From contig JAJZQX010000003.1 of NCBI GenBank assembly GCA_021806645.1, forward strand, positions 62,001 to 126,000: a DNA stretch of 64,000 nt, in the 5' to 3' direction. Below the pieces are notes generated by a model. It ran no database searches, had not been told where the DNA came from, and was given only the letters and a program-made list of their open reading frames with translations. This stretch comes from Myxococcales bacterium. GTDB lineage: Bacteria > Myxococcota > Myxococcia > Myxococcales > Anaeromyxobacteraceae. Below are positions 24,196 through 35,942 of this stretch, in pieces. The translations under genes and the position numbers were made by a program. Every line of letters begins with the position of its first letter. The stretch's first letter is position 1.

Positions 24196-24557
24196 GTGTC
24201 CAGCTCCAGCTCCTTGCGGAGCGCGAGCAGCCGCTGGAACTTCTCCGCCTCGACCGCGCGCAGCACCTTGGCGCGCAGCAGCTCCCGGACGGTGAACACG
24301 ACGAGCGCCAGCGCCACCAGGGCCGCCGCCAGGAACCAGGCCGGCACGCCCGGCGGGGGCGGCGGCTTGTCGACCGGCAGCCAGCCCCAGCGGTCCCAGG
24401 CCAGCTTGGCGGTGAGACCGGCGCTGATGAGCGAGAAGAAGGCCAGGACGCCGCCGTTCTGCACGTGGTCCACCGAGAGGCGGGTCCCGATCTCCTCGGC
24501 GATCCGGTCGTGCTCGGCCCGCAGCGCCGTGCGTCGCTCTTGCTCCTTCAGGTCCAT
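24192..24557 (-). CDS. Small membrane protein, two spans, unknown function
   Basis: 121 residues: a charged N-terminal helix (MDLKEQERRTALRAEHDRIAEEIG), a hydrophobic segment (about 35-55), a Pro-rich loop (KPPPPPGVPAW), a second span (about 70-92) and a charged helical tail. No family recognised. It is 3 bp downstream of thrC and overlaps tmk, so it belongs to the same transcript. The start ATG 24557 is clear. Confidence 0.75.
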   Translation of the reverse strand: MDLKEQERRTALRAEHDRIAEEIGTRLSVDHVQNGGVLAFFSLISAGLTAKLAWDRWGWLPVDKPPPPPGVPAWFLAAALVALALVVFTVRELLRAKVLRAVEAEKFQRLLALRKELELDT

Positions 24558-24560
24558 CGA

Positions 24561-25952
24561 TCAGCCTCTCGTGACGCGCCCGTGGCGGGCGGCGATGGCG
24601 TCCTGCACGGCGCCGAGCGTGGCGGCGACCCGGACCGCCGGGTTGCGGAGCGGCGACCGGAGGCCGGGCAGCGTCTCGTCATGGTAGCCGACCTTGAAGT
24701 CAGAGAACTTGAGCCCGTGGGCGGTGGAGATGACCACCACCCGTTCGCCCGGCCTGATCACGCCGCGGCCGGCCAGCTTCTCCAGCGCCGCCAGGGCCAC
24801 GCCGGTGTGCGGGCAGGTGAAGAGCCCGGCCCGGTCGGCGCGCGCGGCGGCGTCGGCCAGCTCCTGCTCGCTGGCCTGCTCCACCAGGCCGTCGAGCGCC
24901 CCGAGCGCCCGCAGCGCCCGCCCCGCCGAGACCGGGGCGCCGATCTGGATAGCCGAGGCCAGCGTCTTCCTGGCCGCCATGGGCCGCACCGTCACGCCCG
25001 GCCGGGGCTTCACGCCCGCGGCGGTGGTGGCCTGGTAGAGCGGGTTGGCGTGCTCGGCCTGCGCCACCACCAGCCGGGGCAGCCGGTCGATCAGCCCCAG
25101 CGCCTTCATCATGGTGAAGCCCTTGCCCACCGCGCTCGCATTGCCCAGGTTGCCGCCCGGGATCACCACCCAGTCCGGCACGGTCCAGCCCAGCTGCTGG
25201 GCGATCTCGATCGAGGCGGTCTTCTGCCCCTCGATGCGGAGCGAGTTCATCGAGTTGGCGAGGTAGATGTCGGGCGTCTCGGAGAGCGCCCGCACCACCT
25301 TCATGCAGCCGTCGAAGTCGGTGTCGAGCTCCAGCACCAGCGCGCCGTTGGCGATGGGCTGCACCAGCTGCGCCGTGGAGATCTTCCCGCGCGGCAGCAG
25401 CACCACGCTGGGGATGCCGGCCGCGGCACAGTAGGCCGACAGGGCCGCCGAGGTGTCACCCGTCGAGGCGCAGGCCACGGCGCGGATCGGCGTCCCGCGA
25501 GCCCGCATCTCCTGGACCGCCGAGACCAGCACGGTCATGCCGAGATCCTTGAAGGAACCGGTGTGGGTGACGCCGCACTCCTTGACCCAGACGTCCTCCA
25601 GCCCGATCTCCCGGGCGTACCGGTCGACCCGGAGGAGCGGGCTGCCTCCCTCGAACATCGACACCACGTTGGCGTCGGCCAGCTGCGGGTAGATCCACTC
25701 CTTCTTGCCCCACACCCCGGAGCCGTACGGCCACGGCCCCAGCTTGAAGCGGCCGTCGAAGGTCGCCTTCCAGGCCGCGGCGCTCCGGGCGCCCAGGGCG
25801 GCGAGATCGTGCTCCACCTCGAGCAGGCCGCCGCACTTCGGGCAGTGGTAGATGACGCCGGTGAGCGGGGCCTGGAAATCGCACCCCTCGCCGCAGGTGA
25901 AGCGGGCGGTGAAGGGCGCTGCGTCGGGGGCGATGGCGGCAGATGCGGTCAT
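24561..25952 (-). CDS. thrC: Threonine synthase
   Basis: 463 residues. Converts O-phosphohomoserine to threonine with PLP. The PLP Lys is Lys135 in TGSFKDLGM; the phosphate loop is PGGNLGNA. The N-terminus has a Cys4 zinc-ribbon-like patch (Cys20, 24, 37, 40) that many long threonine synthases carry. Length is normal for this type. The start ATG 25952. It stands between the zinc-ribbon protein gene and the small membrane protein gene. Confidence 0.95.
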   Translation of the reverse strand: MTASAAIAPDAAPFTARFTCGEGCDFQAPLTGVIYHCPKCGGLLEVEHDLAALGARSAAAWKATFDGRFKLGPWPYGSGVWGKKEWIYPQLADANVVSMFEGGSPLLRVDRYAREIGLEDVWVKECGVTHTGSFKDLGMTVLVSAVQEMRARGTPIRAVACASTGDTSAALSAYCAAAGIPSVVLLPRGKISTAQLVQPIANGALVLELDTDFDGCMKVVRALSETPDIYLANSMNSLRIEGQKTASIEIAQQLGWTVPDWVVIPGGNLGNASAVGKGFTMMKALGLIDRLPRLVVAQAEHANPLYQATTAAGVKPRPGVTVRPMAARKTLASAIQIGAPVSAGRALRALGALDGLVEQASEQELADAAARADRAGLFTCPHTGVALAALEKLAGRGVIRPGERVVVISTAHGLKFSDFKVGYHDETLPGLRSPLRNPAVRVAATLGAVQDAIAARHGRVTRG

Positions 25953-26008
25953 GTGGGGCGAGCACTTTGCGACGCGAGAGGCCGCATTTCAAGGGTTGGC
26001 GGGCGGGA

Positions 26009-26545
26009 TCATTCCACCCGGTTGCGGGACCCGCAGGCGGGGCAGAGCGACCGGGTGATGGGCGTGCCACAGGAGCAGAACCGGATCCCGGCCCCGGCCG
26101 GCCCCGTGGCCGGCCCCGCCTGGACCTGCAGCCGCATCCCGCAACGGGCGCAGAGCATGTCGCCCGGTCCGGCCGGTGTCCGGCAGTAGCGGCAGGTCAG
26201 GAAGAGCGGCAGCTCGGTCGGCGCGTCTCCGGACGGCGGCGCGGCGGTCGGCTCGAGATCCGGCACCAGCTCGCCGGGCGCCTCCACCCGCTCGGCCGCC
26301 GTCGGCTCCAGCTCCGGGAGGCGGACCGTCTCCACCGGGCCGGCGCTCGGCTGCAGCGTCGGCTCCAGCTCGGGGAGCACGGCCACGTCGCTGGCCGGGA
26401 GCCCGCCGTCCAGCAGCGTCGGCTCCAGGCCGTCCAGCGGGGCCACGGGGGCGTCCACGCCACCGAAGGCCGCCAGCGCGCGGCCGCACACCTCGCACTC
26501 GGCCCCGTCCGGCTGCTGGTGCTCGCAGACGGGACAGGTGATCAC
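26009..26545 (-). CDS. Zinc-ribbon protein with four LEPT motifs, unknown function
   Basis: 178 residues. One Cys4 ribbon at the N-terminus (Cys4, 7, 17, 20), two more near the C-terminus (Cys118, 121, 132, 135 and Cys157, 159, 168, 171), joined by an acidic, Pro-rich linker. The linker holds the motif L-E-P-T four times (residues 40-43, 60-63, 79-82, 97-100), spaced 18-20 residues, most with a preceding Asp or Glu. This even spacing suggests a repeated binding or phosphorylation motif. The GTG start at 26545 overlaps the aminotransferase stop (GTGA); the gene is 56 bp upstream of thrC. Function unknown; zinc-ribbon plus acidic linker suggests a scaffold or regulator. Confidence 0.75.
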   Translation of the reverse strand: MITCPVCEHQQPDGAECEVCGRALAAFGGVDAPVAPLDGLEPTLLDGGLPASDVAVLPELEPTLQPSAGPVETVRLPELEPTAAERVEAPGELVPDLEPTAAPPSGDAPTELPLFLTCRYCRTPAGPGDMLCARCGMRLQVQAGPATGPAGAGIRFCSCGTPITRSLCPACGSRNRVE

Positions 26546-27921
26546 CGGCCCTCCGCCGCGCGCCGGGTGAAGCGGGCGTGGAACTCGCCCATCCGCCGAA
26601 CCACCTCCTCGATCCGATCGAGCGGAGGCAGGATGGTGGTCCGCAGGTGCCAGGTGCCGGGCCGCTGGCCGAAGCCGGTGCCGTCCACGACGCAGATGCC
26701 GGTCTCCTCCAGCAGCGCCATGCAGTAGTCGCCGTCGGTGACCCCGGGCGGCAGCGTGATGCGCGGGAAGGCGTACATGGCGCCGGCCACAGGCTGGCAG
26801 TGGATGCCCGGGACCGCGTTCAGCCCCCGCTCCACCACCCCGGCCTTGCGCGCCAGCGGCTCCAGCACCGCGAGCTTCTCCTTGGCCCAGAGCTGGTACG
26901 ACGGATCCCCCGGCCTGGGTGGCCGCACCAGCAGGTAGAGCACCACCTGCCCGGCCGTGTTGGCGCAGAGCGCCACCGACTGGAGCTTGGTCAGCTCGGC
27001 CTGCACGTCGGCCGGCACGTTGCGGCACTCGACGTACCCGCCCCGATGCCCGCACTCGCCGAGATAGCCCTTGGACGTGGAGTGGAAGCTGAAGAGCGAC
27101 ACCTCGCTCCAGCCGAGCCTGGCCAGCACCTTGGCGAAGGAGACGAAGCGCGCCCCGGCCCGGTAGACGTTCTCCTGGTAGACCTCGTCGGCCAGCACGG
27201 CGAGATCATGCGCGTGCGCGAACTCGAGCACCGCCTCGACGTTCTTCTCGTCGAGCACGGCGCCGGTCGGGTTGCCCGGGTTGATGACCACGATGGCGCG
27301 CGGCCGGATCCCCCTGGCCACGGCCGCGGCATGAGCCGCCTCCAGCGTGGCCCGTGAGAAGGCCCAGTCGGCCGCCTCGTCCAGCTCGTAGGGCACCGCC
27401 GTGCCCTCGTAGAGCGCGATGGTCGCCGAGTAGAGCGGGTACTGCGGGATGGGGATGAGGATGCCGTCCTTCGGCCCGGCGATGAGCAACCGCAGCACCG
27501 CCTGCACCGCCTTGCTGGCGCCGTCGGTCAGGTAGACGGCCTCGGGATCCGACACCAGCCCGTCGCGCTCCTCGATGAACGCGGCCACCGCCTCGCGGAT
27601 GAAGCGGAACCCCTTGCTCTCGGTGTAGGCGCCCAGGCCGTGCTGGCTCCTCGCACCGATGTGCCGGGCGGTGGCGACCACGTCCTCGGGGAAGGTCCCG
27701 GCAGGCACCCGCTCCAGCAGCTCCGGGTACTCGGCCAGCGCCAGCACCTGGCGCACCCAGGTGAGCGGCCGCTGCCCGAGCGACTGCGGGTTGCCGATGT
27801 TGCAGTAGATGATCTCCCGCCCGGCCCGCTCCAGCTCGGCGGCACGGGCCACGATGGGGCCTCGCACGGCGTACTCGGTGGAGCGGACCTGCGGGGAGAT
27901 GTCATCCAGCTTGAGCGCCAT
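26542..27921 (-). CDS. Alanine aminotransferase (class I/II, GPT-like)
   Basis: 459 residues. Transfers the amino group between alanine and 2-oxoglutarate with PLP. The PLP Lys is Lys284 in HSTSKGYLGECGHRGG, a form typical of the eukaryote-like GPT subgroup; INPGNPTG and LADEVYQ are also present, as is the N-terminal IIYCNIGNPQSLGQ. Length fits the GPT type. The start ATG 27921 has AAGGCC upstream, not a strong site. Between recG and the zinc-ribbon gene. Alanine is the likely substrate from the subgroup; the sequence alone does not prove it. Confidence 0.9.
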   Translation of the reverse strand: MALKLDDISPQVRSTEYAVRGPIVARAAELERAGREIIYCNIGNPQSLGQRPLTWVRQVLALAEYPELLERVPAGTFPEDVVATARHIGARSQHGLGAYTESKGFRFIREAVAAFIEERDGLVSDPEAVYLTDGASKAVQAVLRLLIAGPKDGILIPIPQYPLYSATIALYEGTAVPYELDEAADWAFSRATLEAAHAAAVARGIRPRAIVVINPGNPTGAVLDEKNVEAVLEFAHAHDLAVLADEVYQENVYRAGARFVSFAKVLARLGWSEVSLFSFHSTSKGYLGECGHRGGYVECRNVPADVQAELTKLQSVALCANTAGQVVLYLLVRPPRPGDPSYQLWAKEKLAVLEPLARKAGVVERGLNAVPGIHCQPVAGAMYAFPRITLPPGVTDGDYCMALLEETGICVVDGTGFGQRPGTWHLRTTILPPLDRIEEVVRRMGEFHARFTRRAAEGR

Positions 27922-27987
27922 TCGGCAAGGCCTCCGTGGGGGAGCGCGCGACGCGCGCTCCGGGCCAGACAGTCTACCAGACTCGCT

Positions 27988-30462
27988 CTAGCCCACCTGC
28001 GCCAGGGAGAGGCGCCCCGCCCACCGCGTGGCCAGCGCCCTGGCGGCGGCCCGGTGTCCCGGAGCGGTGAGGTCCGGGTCGGCCTCGACCAGGGCGAAGG
28101 CCTCCTCCCGAGCCTCGTCGAGGATCGCCTCGTCCCGGTAGAGGTCGGCCACCTCGAGCAGCGCCTGCCCCGACTGGCGCGTCCCCAGCAGTTCCCCGGG
28201 GCCGCGGAGCTTCAGGTCGACGCGGGCCAGCTCGAACCCGTCCTGCGTCCGGCAGAGCGCATCCAGCCGCTCCCGGGCGTCCACCCCGGCCTGCCGCAGC
28301 TGGGCCAGCAGGAGGCAGTGGCTCTTCTCGGCGCCGCGCCCCACCCGGCCGCGCAGCTGGTGGAGCTGCGAGAGGCCGAACCGCTCGGCATGCTCCACCA
28401 CCATCACCGTGGCGTTGGGCACGTCTACCCCCACCTCGATGACGGTGGTGGCCACCAGCACCTTCAAGGCCCCGCGGCGGAAGGCCCCCATCACCGCCTG
28501 CTTCTCCTCGGCCTTCATCCGGCCGTGGACGAGCCCGACCGCGTGCGGCGCCAGCGCCCTGGCCAGCTTCTCCGCCCCGGTGGTCGCGTCGGCCAGGTCG
28601 GTCTTCTCCGACTCCTCCACCAGCGGGTAGACGACGTAGGCCTGCCGCCCCGCCTCCAGCTCCGCCTTCACCGCGTCGAGCACCTTCTTCCGCTGCGACT
28701 CGCCGAAGAGCCGCGTCTCCACCGGCGTCCGCCCGGGCGGCAGCTCGGTGATCTTGGACTGGTCGAGGTCGCCGTAGAAGGCCAGCGCCAGCGTCCGCGG
28801 GATGGGCGTGGCCGTCATGACCAGCACGTCGGGGCGGGTCCCCTTGCCGATGAGCGAGGCCCGCTGCCGGACGCCGAAGCGGTGCTGCTCGTCCACCACC
28901 GCGAGGCCGAGCTCCTTGAAGGCGACCGACTCCTCGAGCAGGGCGTGCGTCCCCACCGCGATCCGGGCGCGCCCGGAGCGGACCGCCGCGCGCGCCTCCT
29001 TCTGGGCGGCGCCGCGGGCCAGCGCCCCGACCAGCGCGACCTCGATGCCGCTCCCCTGCAGCCAGCCGCGCAGCGTGCCGACGTGCTGCTCGGCCAGGAT
29101 CTCGGTGGGAGCCATGAGCGCCGCCTGCCAGCCCGACTGGACCGCCAGCAGCGCCGCGGCGAAGGCCACCGCCGTCTTCCCGCTCCCCACGTCCCCCTGG
29201 AGGAGCCGGTTCATCGGCTCCGGCCGCGCCATGTCCCTGGCGATCTCGCCGAGCACCTTCTGCTGCGAGCGGGTGAGCTGGAAGGGCAGCCGCGCCACCG
29301 CCGCCGCCACCGCCCCGGGCCCCGCGTCGAAGGCGATCCCCGCCTCCACCTTCACGCCGCGCCGCCGCCGCGCCAGCGCCAGCTGCAGGAAGAAGAACTC
29401 CTCGAAGACCAGCCGCCGGAAGGCCGGCGTGGCCCGCGCCGCGGCCGCCGCCAGGTCGGTGCCGGCCGCGGGGAAGTGGGCCTGGCGCAGCGCCTCACCC
29501 CGCCCCAGCAGCGCGCGCCGGCGCAACACCGGCGCCGGCAGGTCCTCCGGCGCCCGCGGCGCCAGCTCGTCGCAGAGCCGCTTCATCACCTTGCGCAGCG
29601 CCGGGTGCTGCCAGCCGGCCGGTCCCGGGTAGATGGGCACGATGCGGGAGAAGTTGGCCGAGTCGCCCGGCTGGTAGCGCTCCAGCTCCGGGTTGGTCAT
29701 CTGCCGCCGAGCGCCGAACCCCTCGCTCACCTTGCCCCAGCAGAGGAGCGAGTCGCCCGGCTTGACCTGCTTCTCCTTCCAGGGCGGGGCGTTGAAGAAG
29801 ACCAGGCCGAGCGGCGCCGACCCGTCGGTGACCGACACCTCCAGCATGGCGCGCCCGTTGCGCATCCGCCTCTGCCGGACCGCCTGCACGGTCGCCAGCA
29901 CGATCCCCTCCTGCCCCACCGGGAGGTCGGCGATCCTGCGCAGCGTGCTCCGGTCCTGGTAGGCGCGCGGCCAGAACTCCAGCGCCTGCCCGGCGGTGAG
30001 CCGGCCGCGTTCCTCGAGCAGGCCGCGCGGCGAGGCGTGGACCCCGGGGAGCGCGGCGAGCGGCGTGTCGAGCGTGACCGACGGGCCCCAGGGCGGCGGC
30101 GGGACGGGGGCGGCCGCGGGCGCCGGCGGCTTCACCGTCCCCAGCCGCGCCGCCTCGGCCACCTCGCGCGGCACCTCCACCAGCGCCGCCAGGTGGCCCG
30201 CCACCCGGATCAGCGCCGCGCGCCGCGCCTCGCCGGCCAGGGCGTCGAACCGCTCGGCCTCGGCCAGCAGGCCCCGCAGCGGCGCGTCGGCGGGCGCGCC
30301 CAGCGCCCTGGCCCGGGCCACCGTCTCACGGAGCGTGGAGGAGAACCCGGCCAGCCGCCCCGCGCCGGCGAAGTCGTCCTTGACGGCGAACCGCACCGGG
30401 GCGACCAGCGCGGAGAGCGCGCTGGCCGCGGCGGCGGGAGGTGCTCCAGCGCTGGGGTCCAC
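27988..30462 (-). CDS. recG: ATP-dependent DNA helicase RecG
   Basis: 824 residues. Reverses stalled replication forks and branch-migrates junctions. N-terminal wedge domain with an OB fold (about 130-290), preceded by a long Ala/Pro-rich extension; superfamily II helicase core with Walker A GDVGSGKT near residue 424, VVDEQHRFG (DEQH box) near 522, TATPIPRT, and the C-terminal QLRGRVGRG motif. Start GTG 30462. About 18 bp upstream lies the greA stop, so it may be read with greA. Confidence 0.97.
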   Translation of the reverse strand: MDPSAGAPPAAAASALSALVAPVRFAVKDDFAGAGRLAGFSSTLRETVARARALGAPADAPLRGLLAEAERFDALAGEARRAALIRVAGHLAALVEVPREVAEAARLGTVKPPAPAAAPVPPPPWGPSVTLDTPLAALPGVHASPRGLLEERGRLTAGQALEFWPRAYQDRSTLRRIADLPVGQEGIVLATVQAVRQRRMRNGRAMLEVSVTDGSAPLGLVFFNAPPWKEKQVKPGDSLLCWGKVSEGFGARRQMTNPELERYQPGDSANFSRIVPIYPGPAGWQHPALRKVMKRLCDELAPRAPEDLPAPVLRRRALLGRGEALRQAHFPAAGTDLAAAAARATPAFRRLVFEEFFFLQLALARRRRGVKVEAGIAFDAGPGAVAAAVARLPFQLTRSQQKVLGEIARDMARPEPMNRLLQGDVGSGKTAVAFAAALLAVQSGWQAALMAPTEILAEQHVGTLRGWLQGSGIEVALVGALARGAAQKEARAAVRSGRARIAVGTHALLEESVAFKELGLAVVDEQHRFGVRQRASLIGKGTRPDVLVMTATPIPRTLALAFYGDLDQSKITELPPGRTPVETRLFGESQRKKVLDAVKAELEAGRQAYVVYPLVEESEKTDLADATTGAEKLARALAPHAVGLVHGRMKAEEKQAVMGAFRRGALKVLVATTVIEVGVDVPNATVMVVEHAERFGLSQLHQLRGRVGRGAEKSHCLLLAQLRQAGVDARERLDALCRTQDGFELARVDLKLRGPGELLGTRQSGQALLEVADLYRDEAILDEAREEAFALVEADPDLTAPGHRAAARALATRWAGRLSLAQVG

Positions 30463-30479
30463 GCCGCCAGCCTAGCCGA

Positions 30480-30980
30480 TCACTCCGACTCCGCGACCTC
30501 CTCCTCGAGGAACTCGATGAGCTGGATCTCGTACTCACGGGCCCCGCCGGGCGTCTGGACCGCGACGGTGTCACCCTCGACCCGGCCGATGAGGGCGCGG
30601 GCGATGGGCGAGGTGACGGAGATCTTCCCCTGCTTCAGGTCGGCCTCCAGCTCGCCGACGATCCGGTAGCGAACCTCGTCGCCCGAGTCGGAGCCCTCCA
30701 GCGTCACCGTGGCGCCGAAGATGACCCGGTCGCCGGCGTGCTTGGTGACGTCGATCACCTCGGCCGACGCGATCCAGTGCTCCACCTGCAGGAGCCGCCC
30801 CTCCACGTGCGACTGCTTCTCCTTCGCGGCGTGGTACTCGGCGTTCTCGGAGATGTCGCCGTGGGCCCTGGCCTCGGCGATCTCCTTGACGATCTTGGGG
30901 CGCTCGACGGTCTTGAGCCGCTTCAGCTCGTTCTTCAGCCGGATCAACCCGGACCTGGTCATCGGTACGCGGTCGGACAT
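30480..30980 (-). CDS. greA: Transcription elongation factor GreA/GreB family
   Basis: 166 residues. Stimulates cleavage of backtracked RNA by RNA polymerase. The N-terminal coiled coil carries the acidic tip GDISENAEYH (Asp42, Glu45) needed to place the catalytic metal; the C-terminal FKBP-like domain follows (about 85-160). The start ATG 30980 has a perfect ribosome site (ggggagg, 6 nt). The longer frame to 31046 would start inside a GC-rich hairpin. The C-terminus carries an acidic tail (EEEVAESE). Confidence 0.95.
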   Translation of the reverse strand: MSDRVPMTRSGLIRLKNELKRLKTVERPKIVKEIAEARAHGDISENAEYHAAKEKQSHVEGRLLQVEHWIASAEVIDVTKHAGDRVIFGATVTLEGSDSGDEVRYRIVGELEADLKQGKISVTSPIARALIGRVEGDTVAVQTPGGAREYEIQLIEFLEEEVAESE

Positions 30981-30999
30981 CGCTTGCCTCCCCGAAAAT

Positions 31000-31034
31000 G
31001 CGGGCGGCCGACCCGGGGAGTCCGGGCGGCCGCG
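31000..31034 (-). terminator. Hairpin between carB and greA
   Basis: On the minus strand a GC-rich stem (CGGCCG 31027-31032 with 31005-31010, and CCCGG/CCGGG inside) with a short loop is followed by ATTTTC. It lies after the carB stop and before the greA ribosome site, so it may end or attenuate readthrough from carB into greA. Confidence 0.45.
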
Positions 31035-31071
31035 ATCTGGCCTCAATTCCTAGAGAACCCGCGGGCTCCTG

Positions 31072-34317
<3,246 letters not shown>

Positions 34318-34376
34318 GGGTCGGGCAACCTAGCATGAAACGGGCCAGGTTTTCCGCACCGAGATCCGGGTCCAGC

Positions 34377-34829
34377 TCAGGCTCCCAGCCGCTCCGCGGC
34401 GTCCTTTTCGCGAGCGGTCCGGACCGCTTCCAGCATCCGCCGAACCTTGGGAAACCGCTCCACCACGGCCGCCATCACCGGCGCCGGGAAGGTGACCACC
34501 GACACCGCCGTCCGGGCCACCAGCGCCCCGGGGAGCGGCTCGCCCAGCACCCGCCCCTCGCCGTAGATGGCGTTCCGCTCCAGCGACCCGACCTCGACGG
34601 CCACCCCATCCCGCGAGCGCAGCACGGTCGCCGTGCCGTCCCGGACCAGGTAGAGCCGTTCGTCCCCGTCGTTCGCCGCGATCGACTCACCGGCCAGGTA
34701 GTCCTCGACCTGGGCGAGTCGCAGCAGGTCCTGGCGGGCCTCGTCGTCCAGCGAGCGGAACAGGGCGTTGGCCTCCACGAAGGCCGTGGCGGCCAGATCT
34801 CCCCAGACCTCTCGCGGTGCGCTGGGCAC
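34377..34829 (-). CDS. Cyclic-nucleotide-binding-domain protein (cNMP/Crp-like sensor, no DNA-binding domain)
   Basis: About 150 residues. The cNMP fold is recognisable from LFRSLDDEARQDLLRLAQVEDYLAGESI, DGDERLYLVRDGTATVLRS and YGEGRVLGEP. There is no helix-turn-helix, so it would act as a stand-alone sensor or partner domain. The start is uncertain: GTG 34829 is used; TTG 34859 would add 10 residues. It sits between coaD and carB with about 60 bp on its carB side and should be in the same transcript. Confidence 0.75.
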   Translation of the reverse strand: MPSAPREVWGDLAATAFVEANALFRSLDDEARQDLLRLAQVEDYLAGESIAANDGDERLYLVRDGTATVLRSRDGVAVEVGSLERNAIYGEGRVLGEPLPGALVARTAVSVVTFPAPVMAAVVERFPKVRRMLEAVRTAREKDAAERLGA

Positions 34830-34904
34830 GGAGAAAACGCTACCACGATGGGCCGACAAGGTGGCGCTCGGTGAGTCAACCCCGGCCGCGACGCGGCGAC
34901 GGGA

Positions 34905-35387
34905 TCAGCGAATCGACTTCTTTCGCAGCTCCGAGGCCACGTGGGGCGGGACCAGTCCGGTCACGTCCCCGCCGAAGGTGGCCACCTCGCGGACCAGCCG
35001 CGAGGACACGTAGAAGTAGTCCTCCCCGGTCATGACGAAGACCGACTCGAACTCGGGCAGCAGCTTCCGGTTCATGTTGGCCAGCTGGAACTCGTAGTCG
35101 AAGTCGGAGACCGCCCGCAGGCCGCGCAGCACGGTGTGGACGCCGCGCTGGCGCGCATAGTGGACCAGCAGCCCGTCGAAGCTGTCCACCTCGACGCGCG
35201 GATCGTTCTTGACCGCCTCTAGAATGAACCCCTTGCGCTCGTCCAACGTGAAGAGCGGCGTCTTCTGGGGGTTGTTGGCGACCGAGACGATGAGCCGGTC
35301 GAACAGGTTCAGGCCGCGCTGGATGATGGCGACGTGCCCGTTGGTGAGGGGGTCGAAGCTGCCGGGGTAGATGGCGACTCGGGCCAT
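34905..35387 (-). CDS. coaD: Phosphopantetheine adenylyltransferase
   Basis: 160 residues. Forms dephospho-CoA from ATP and 4'-phosphopantetheine. Nucleotidyl-transferase motif [12 protein letters not shown] at the N-terminus, then [22 protein letters not shown] and [14 protein letters not shown]. Length is exactly typical. The start ATG 35387 is natural from [11 protein letters not shown]. Confidence 0.97.
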   Translation of the reverse strand: MARVAIYPGSFDPLTNGHVAIIQRGLNLFDRLIVSVANNPQKTPLFTLDERKGFILEAVKNDPRVEVDSFDGLLVHYARQRGVHTVLRGLRAVSDFDYEFQLANMNRKLLPEFESVFVMTGEDYFYVSSRLVREVATFGGDVTGLVPPHVASELRKKSIR

Positions 35388-35405
35388 GAGGCCGCGGAGT
35401 ATCGC

Positions 35406-35942
35406 TCACTCGCGGACGTAGATCGAGATCCCGGTGCCCCCGTACTTGCGCGAGTCGGCCAGCGAAAGTGGACCGATCCGCTCCGGAGGAGGCCGCTTCG
35501 AGTCGTGCTCCGCCACCGCCCGGCCACCCGGCAGGAGCAGCGGCCCGGCCAGCGCCAGCCCGGCCTCGGGCCCGTCCCGGTAGGGTGGATCGACGAAGGC
35601 TAGCGCGAAGCCGGCCGGGAGCCGCGCCGCCACGTCGCCGACGCGGCCGAGCCGGACCTCGACGCGCGCCGAGAAGCCGAGCCCCTCGGCGTTGCGGCGC
35701 AGCAGCTCCGCGACCTGGCGGTCGGTCTCGACGCAGACGGCGCGCGCGCAGCCCCGCGACAGCGCCTCGAGCGCCAGCGCGCCGGTGCCGGCGTAGAGGT
35801 CGAGCACCGCGCCACCGTCGAAGAACTGGCCGAGCATGTTGAAGACGGCGGCGCGGACCTTCTCGCTGGTGGGGCGGGTCCCCTGGCCCGGCGGCACCTC
35901 CAGTCGCCGCCCCTTGGCGCTCCCGGCCACGATCCGGGTCAT
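35406..35942 (-). CDS. rsmD: 16S rRNA (guanine(966)-N(2))-methyltransferase RsmD
   Basis: 178 residues. Methylates G966 of 16S rRNA on the small subunit. The N-terminal IVAGSAKGRRLEVPPGQGTRPTS is diagnostic; the AdoMet site is LDLYAGTGALALEAL, and the catalytic DPPY motif is present (FVDPPYRDG). The ATG at 35942 overlaps the stop of the gene upstream (ATGA). It is followed by coaD, a common pairing. Confidence 0.96.
   Translation of the reverse strand: MTRIVAGSAKGRRLEVPPGQGTRPTSEKVRAAVFNMLGQFFDGGAVLDLYAGTGALALEALSRGCARAVCVETDRQVAELLRRNAEGLGFSARVEVRLGRVGDVAARLPAGFALAFVDPPYRDGPEAGLALAGPLLLPGGRAVAEHDSKRPPPERIGPLSLADSRKYGGTGISIYVRE

Noticed and set aside
27640-30669. About 1000-codon open frame on the + strand opposite recG
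   Set aside because: Antisense of recG and part of the aminotransferase gene; no plausible domain, so a GC-driven shadow.
34377-34829. Crp-like transcription factor
   Set aside because: Only the cNMP-binding fold is present; no DNA-binding domain follows before the stop.
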